Below, piece by piece: positions 9,659-11,529 of a DNA stretch of 11,529 nt; within the stretch, counting starts at the first letter, position 1, and each line of letters starts with the position of its first letter. The stretch lies in the NCBI GenBank assembly GCA_028865155.1, contig JAGWKW010000025.1, forward strand, positions 1 through 11,529. Direction: 5' to 3'. The notes beneath the pieces are model-generated. The model was not told the DNA's origin, did no database searches, and worked only from the letters and a program-made list of their open reading frames with translations. Made by a program: the position numbers and the translations under genes. The DNA is from Alphaproteobacteria bacterium (GTDB lineage Bacteria > Pseudomonadota > Alphaproteobacteria > UBA9219).

Positions 9659-9697
9659 TTGATTTTCTTCGCGCTCTTGCGCGTTAGAAAAACAATC
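9657..9697 (+). promoter_or_regulatory. Long hairpin overlapping the rplF stop codon
   Basis: Positions 9657-9667 (GATTGATTTTC) pair with 9687-9697 (GAAAAACAATC) in 10 of 11 positions, with one A-A mismatch. After a small internal loop (TT against TTA), CGCGC at 9670-9674 pairs with GCGCG at 9679-9683 around a TCTT loop. The total is 15 pairs. The stem begins on the last two bases of the rplF stop codon. No T-run follows, so this is not an ordinary intrinsic terminator. Possible roles are RNA processing, message stability or attenuation of the downstream genes; none is shown. Confidence 0.55.
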
Positions 9698-9717
9698 ATC
9701 CCGGCGAAGGCCGGGAT
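9698..9717 (+). repeat. REP-like palindrome between rplF and rplR
   Basis: ATCCCGGC at 9698-9705 and GCCGGGAT at 9710-9717 form a perfect 8-bp inverted repeat with a GAAG loop, followed by CCAGA. Read as protein in one frame, this stretch gives IIPAKAGIQ, which I recognise from short dispersed palindromes of the ATTCCC/ATCCC...GGGAT type in proteobacterial intergenic DNA. It abuts the hairpin at 9657-9697, so the two stems would be back to back in the mRNA. Membership in a dispersed family is inference from recall, since only one copy is in this window. Confidence 0.65.
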
Positions 9718-9738
9718 CCAGAAAACGAAGAGGAAAAA

Positions 9739-10101
9739 ATGTTATCGCCGAAGCAACTCCATCAGCGCCGCGCCAAGCGCAACCGTTACCAGATCGCGCA
9801 GAAGGCTCATGGCCGCCTGCGCATGTCGGTTCACCGTTCGGAGCGTCACATCTCCGTCCAGATCATCGACGACAACGCGGGCAAGACTTTGGTCGCCGCC
9901 TCGACGTTGGAGCAGGATCTGCGTAAGAAACTGAAAACCGGCGCCAACAAGGAAGCGGCCAAGACCATCGGCCAGCTGATCGCCGAGCGCGCCAAGAAGG
10001 CGGGCATCGCGGAAGTCGTGTTCGACCGCGGCGGCTACATCTATCACGGACGCGTCAAGGAACTGGCGGAGGCCGCGCGCGAAGCCGGTCTTTCGTTCTA
10101 A
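9739..10101 (+). CDS. rplR: 50S ribosomal protein L18 (uL18)
   Basis: L18 binds 5S rRNA with L5 in the central protuberance. The 120-residue length is typical (117 in E. coli). A basic N-terminus ([14 protein letters not shown], 5-18) leads into [20 protein letters not shown] (26-45), then [12 protein letters not shown], and the conserved ending [28 protein letters not shown] (93-120). GAGG at 9730-9733 is 5 nt before the ATG. The 80-nt gap before it is the largest among the S10/spc genes and carries two hairpins, so expression of rplR and the genes below may be tuned separately; this is inference. Confidence 0.98.
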   Translation: MLSPKQLHQRRAKRNRYQIAQKAHGRLRMSVHRSERHISVQIIDDNAGKTLVAASTLEQDLRKKLKTGANKEAAKTIGQLIAERAKKAGIAEVVFDRGGYIYHGRVKELAEAAREAGLSF

Positions 10102-10123
10102 GAATCCAGCAGGGGAATAAAGA

Positions 10124-10681
10124 ATGGCGAAGCCTGAAAGAAAGAAAAGCGAAGACCGGGAAGACCGCGAAGGCAACGAGCTGATCGAAAAGCTCGTCGG
10201 CATCAACCGCGTCACCAAGGTCGTCAAGGGCGGCAAGACGTTCAAGATGTTGGCCATGGTCGTCATCGGCGACGGCAAGGGCCGTGTCGGCTACGGCACG
10301 GGCAAGTCGAAGGAAGTCCCCGAAGCGATTTCCAAGGCGACCAATGCCGCCAAGCGCAACATGCGCCGCATTCCGTTGCGCGAAGGCCGCACGCTGCATC
10401 ACGACTCGCACGGCCGTTTCGGCGCGGGCAAGGTCGTTCTGCGTTCCGCTCCCGCCGGTACCGGTATCATCGCGGGCGGCCCGATGCGCGCCGTGTTCGA
10501 AGCGCTGGGCATCCATGATGTTGTCGCCAAGTCGGTCGGTTCGTCGAACCCGCACAACATGATCAAGGCGACGTTCGCGGCTTTGGAAGACGTGGCCAGC
10601 CCGCGTTCGGTCGCGATGCGCCGCGGCAAGAAGGTCAATGAAATTCTCGGCAAGAAGCAGGCCGAGGAAGTGAAGGAATAA
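10124..10681 (+). CDS. rpsE: 30S ribosomal protein S5 (uS5)
   Basis: S5 shapes the mRNA entry and decoding fidelity together with S4 and S3. The 185 residues compare with 167 in E. coli, the excess being a charged N-terminal lead ([14 protein letters not shown], 3-16) and a charged tail. The double-stranded-RNA-binding domain covers about 18-80, with [20 protein letters not shown] (29-48) and [21 protein letters not shown] (49-69). The C-terminal part has [21 protein letters not shown] (109-129) and [15 protein letters not shown] (140-154). AGGGGA at 10110-10115 is 8 nt before the ATG. rpmD starts 3 nt after the stop. Confidence 0.98.
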   Translation: MAKPERKKSEDREDREGNELIEKLVGINRVTKVVKGGKTFKMLAMVVIGDGKGRVGYGTGKSKEVPEAISKATNAAKRNMRRIPLREGRTLHHDSHGRFGAGKVVLRSAPAGTGIIAGGPMRAVFEALGIHDVVAKSVGSSNPHNMIKATFAALEDVASPRSVAMRRGKKVNEILGKKQAEEVKE

Positions 10682-10684
10682 ATC

Positions 10685-10903
10685 ATGGCGAAGGCTCAGG
10701 CAAAGAAAGCGGCGAGCAGCAAGACGCTGATCGTGACCCAGATCGCGGGTTCGACCGGCAACGGCCCCAAGATGCACGAAACGCTGATCGGTCTTGGTCT
10801 GGGCCGCATCCGCAAATCGCGCGAAGTGCCGGATACCCCGGCGACGCGCGGCATGATCACGCGCGTGCGCCATCTGGTGCACGTGGAAGAAAAGAAGGGC
10901 TAA
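10685..10903 (+). CDS. rpmD: 50S ribosomal protein L30 (uL30)
   Basis: L30 is a small 50S protein that many bacterial lineages lack. The protein has 72 residues, longer than the about 59 of E. coli because of an Ala/Lys-rich lead of about 12 residues. The core [21 protein letters not shown] (14-34) and [21 protein letters not shown] (37-57) is clear, ending in VRHLVHVEE. The 3-nt gap after rpsE, with GAGGAAG inside the rpsE 3' end, suggests coupling. The alternative of a later start is poor because no internal Met precedes the core. Confidence 0.96.
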   Translation: MAKAQAKKAASSKTLIVTQIAGSTGNGPKMHETLIGLGLGRIRKSREVPDTPATRGMITRVRHLVHVEEKKG

Positions 10904-10907
10904 GCAA

Positions 10908-11393
10908 ATGAAACTCAACGATCTCCGTGACAACAAGGGCGCGCGCAAGAAGCGCATGACGGTCGGGCGCGGTATCGGCTCCGGCAAAGGCAAGACCTGC
11001 GGCCGCGGTGTCAAGGGCCAGAAGGCGCGTTCCGGCACGCCCGGCATCCGCAAGTTCGAAGGCGGCCAGATGCCGCTTATCCGCCGTATCCCGAAGCGCG
11101 GCTTCAAGAACATCTTTGCCAAGGATTATTCGGAACTTAATATCGGCCTGCTTCAGGCTGCGATCGACGCGGGTCGCGTCGATGCCAAGAAGCCGATCAC
11201 GTCCGAAAGCCTGATGGAAAGCGGTATCGTGGCCAAGGCTGCCGACGGCGTTCGTCTGCTCGGCAAGGGCGAACTTAAAGCCAAGGTCGAACTGACCGTG
11301 GCTGGCGCGACCAAATCCGCCGTCGCTGCGGTCGAAAAAGCGGGCGGTAAGATCACGCTGACCGTTAAGGCCGAAGAAGAAAAAGCGACCTAA
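10908..11393 (+). CDS. rplO: 50S ribosomal protein L15 (uL15)
   Basis: L15 is a late-binding 50S protein linking several 23S rRNA domains. The 161 residues include the family start [21 protein letters not shown], the glycine-rich RNA-threading arm [22 protein letters not shown] (20-41), and [19 protein letters not shown] (50-68), then the globular C-terminal domain with [10 protein letters not shown] at the end. The gap after rpmD is 4 nt (GCAA), and the GAAAAGAAGGG at the end of rpmD acts as ribosome binding site. It is the last gene before a strong terminator 18 nt downstream; secY, which follows rplO in the canonical spc order, is not found. Confidence 0.98.
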   Translation: MKLNDLRDNKGARKKRMTVGRGIGSGKGKTCGRGVKGQKARSGTPGIRKFEGGQMPLIRRIPKRGFKNIFAKDYSELNIGLLQAAIDAGRVDAKKPITSESLMESGIVAKAADGVRLLGKGELKAKVELTVAGATKSAVAAVEKAGGKITLTVKAEEEKAT

Positions 11394-11410
11394 TCCGCCG
11401 CATAATGGTT

Positions 11411-11443
11411 AAAACGCCCCGCCGAAAGCGGGGCGTTTTTTTT
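11411..11443 (+). terminator. Intrinsic (Rho-independent) terminator after rplO
   Basis: CGCCCCGC at 11415-11422 pairs perfectly with GCGGGGCG at 11428-11435 around a CGAAA loop, and the flanking AAAA (11411-11414) can pair with the first T's. Eight consecutive T's (11436-11443) follow. This is a textbook terminator for + strand transcription. On the minus strand the same stem is followed by only four T's, so it could act weakly in both directions. Confidence 0.95.
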
Positions 11444-11529
11444 ATGCCTTTGACGAAACTATTTATCGCCTTTACGGATAAAGAACAGTTTTTATTGCAG
11501 AGCCATATAATGCGGAAGCCGATAGATAC
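11444..11529. other. Unassigned AT-richer tail after the operon terminator
   Basis: These last 86 bases are visibly less GC-rich than the operon. A perfect TATAAT lies at 11506-11511, but no acceptable -35 box is seen 16-18 bp upstream (the region reads about GAACAG), so I do not call a promoter. From ATG 11444 a + frame stays open to the window end (MPLTKLFIAFTDKEQF...), without a ribosome binding site. On the minus strand a frame ends at a TAA at 11474-11472 with C-terminal residues YLSASALYGSAIKTVLYP, which could be the end of a convergent gene. None resembles the SecY N-terminus. The evidence does not favour one option. Confidence 0.3.

Noticed and set aside
9659..9934. Open frame beginning after rplF and running into rplR in another frame, with an IIPAKAGIQ segment
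   Set aside because: The segment is the translated REP-like palindrome and the rest is an out-of-frame reading of rplR. It is not a gene.
10102..10112. GAATCCAGCAG in the rplR-rpsE gap resembling the tail of the palindrome at 9698-9722
   Set aside because: Only a few bases match and there is no inverted partner; chance similarity around a ribosome binding site is enough.

Overview
The window is one uninterrupted translation-machinery locus on the + strand: the 3' end of fusA, complete tuf, then the whole S10 cluster and most of the spc cluster in the classical bacterial order (rpsJ-rplC-rplD-rplW-rplB-rpsS-rplV-rpsC-rplP-rpmC-rpsQ-rplN-rplX-rplE-rpsN-rpsH-rplF-rplR-rpsE-rpmD-rplO). It ends in a strong intrinsic terminator. 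No gene is supported on the minus strand. The long minus-strand open frames are by-products of GC-rich codon bias.

Organism: the protein sequences point to an alphaproteobacterium. EF-Tu carries the [21 protein letters not shown]-terminus, L4 has the NHKTK stretch, L16 has RIHGAAKGG and [10 protein letters not shown], and S14 is the 101-residue form. The genes are GC-rich with strong G/C third positions. A palindrome whose conceptual translation reads IIPAKAGIQ is typical of repeats scattered in proteobacterial genomes. I cannot place it to genus.

Layout: 1-523 fusA 3' end; 584-1771 tuf; 1772-1849 a structured spacer with a 12-bp hairpin and a duplicated Shine-Dalgarno segment; 1850-7083 rpsJ to rpsQ (S10 operon content); 7107-9658 rplN to rplF; 9659-9738 an unusual 80-nt spacer with two consecutive hairpins, one a REP-like palindrome; 9739-11393 rplR to rplO; 11411-11443 terminator; 11444-11529 short AT-richer tail with no assignable gene. 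Most gene-to-gene gaps are 2-25 nt, and rplD/rplW and rplN/rplX overlap, so the genes look co-transcribed and partly translationally coupled.

The genes jointly supply ribosome assembly and elongation: EF-G and EF-Tu run the elongation cycle, and the rest are large- and small-subunit proteins. I found no new multi-gene system. What merits a second look is non-coding structure (tuf-rpsJ spacer, rplF-rplR spacer), the operon ending at rplO without secY, and a few substitutions at positions I recall as conserved in S10, L16 and S14.
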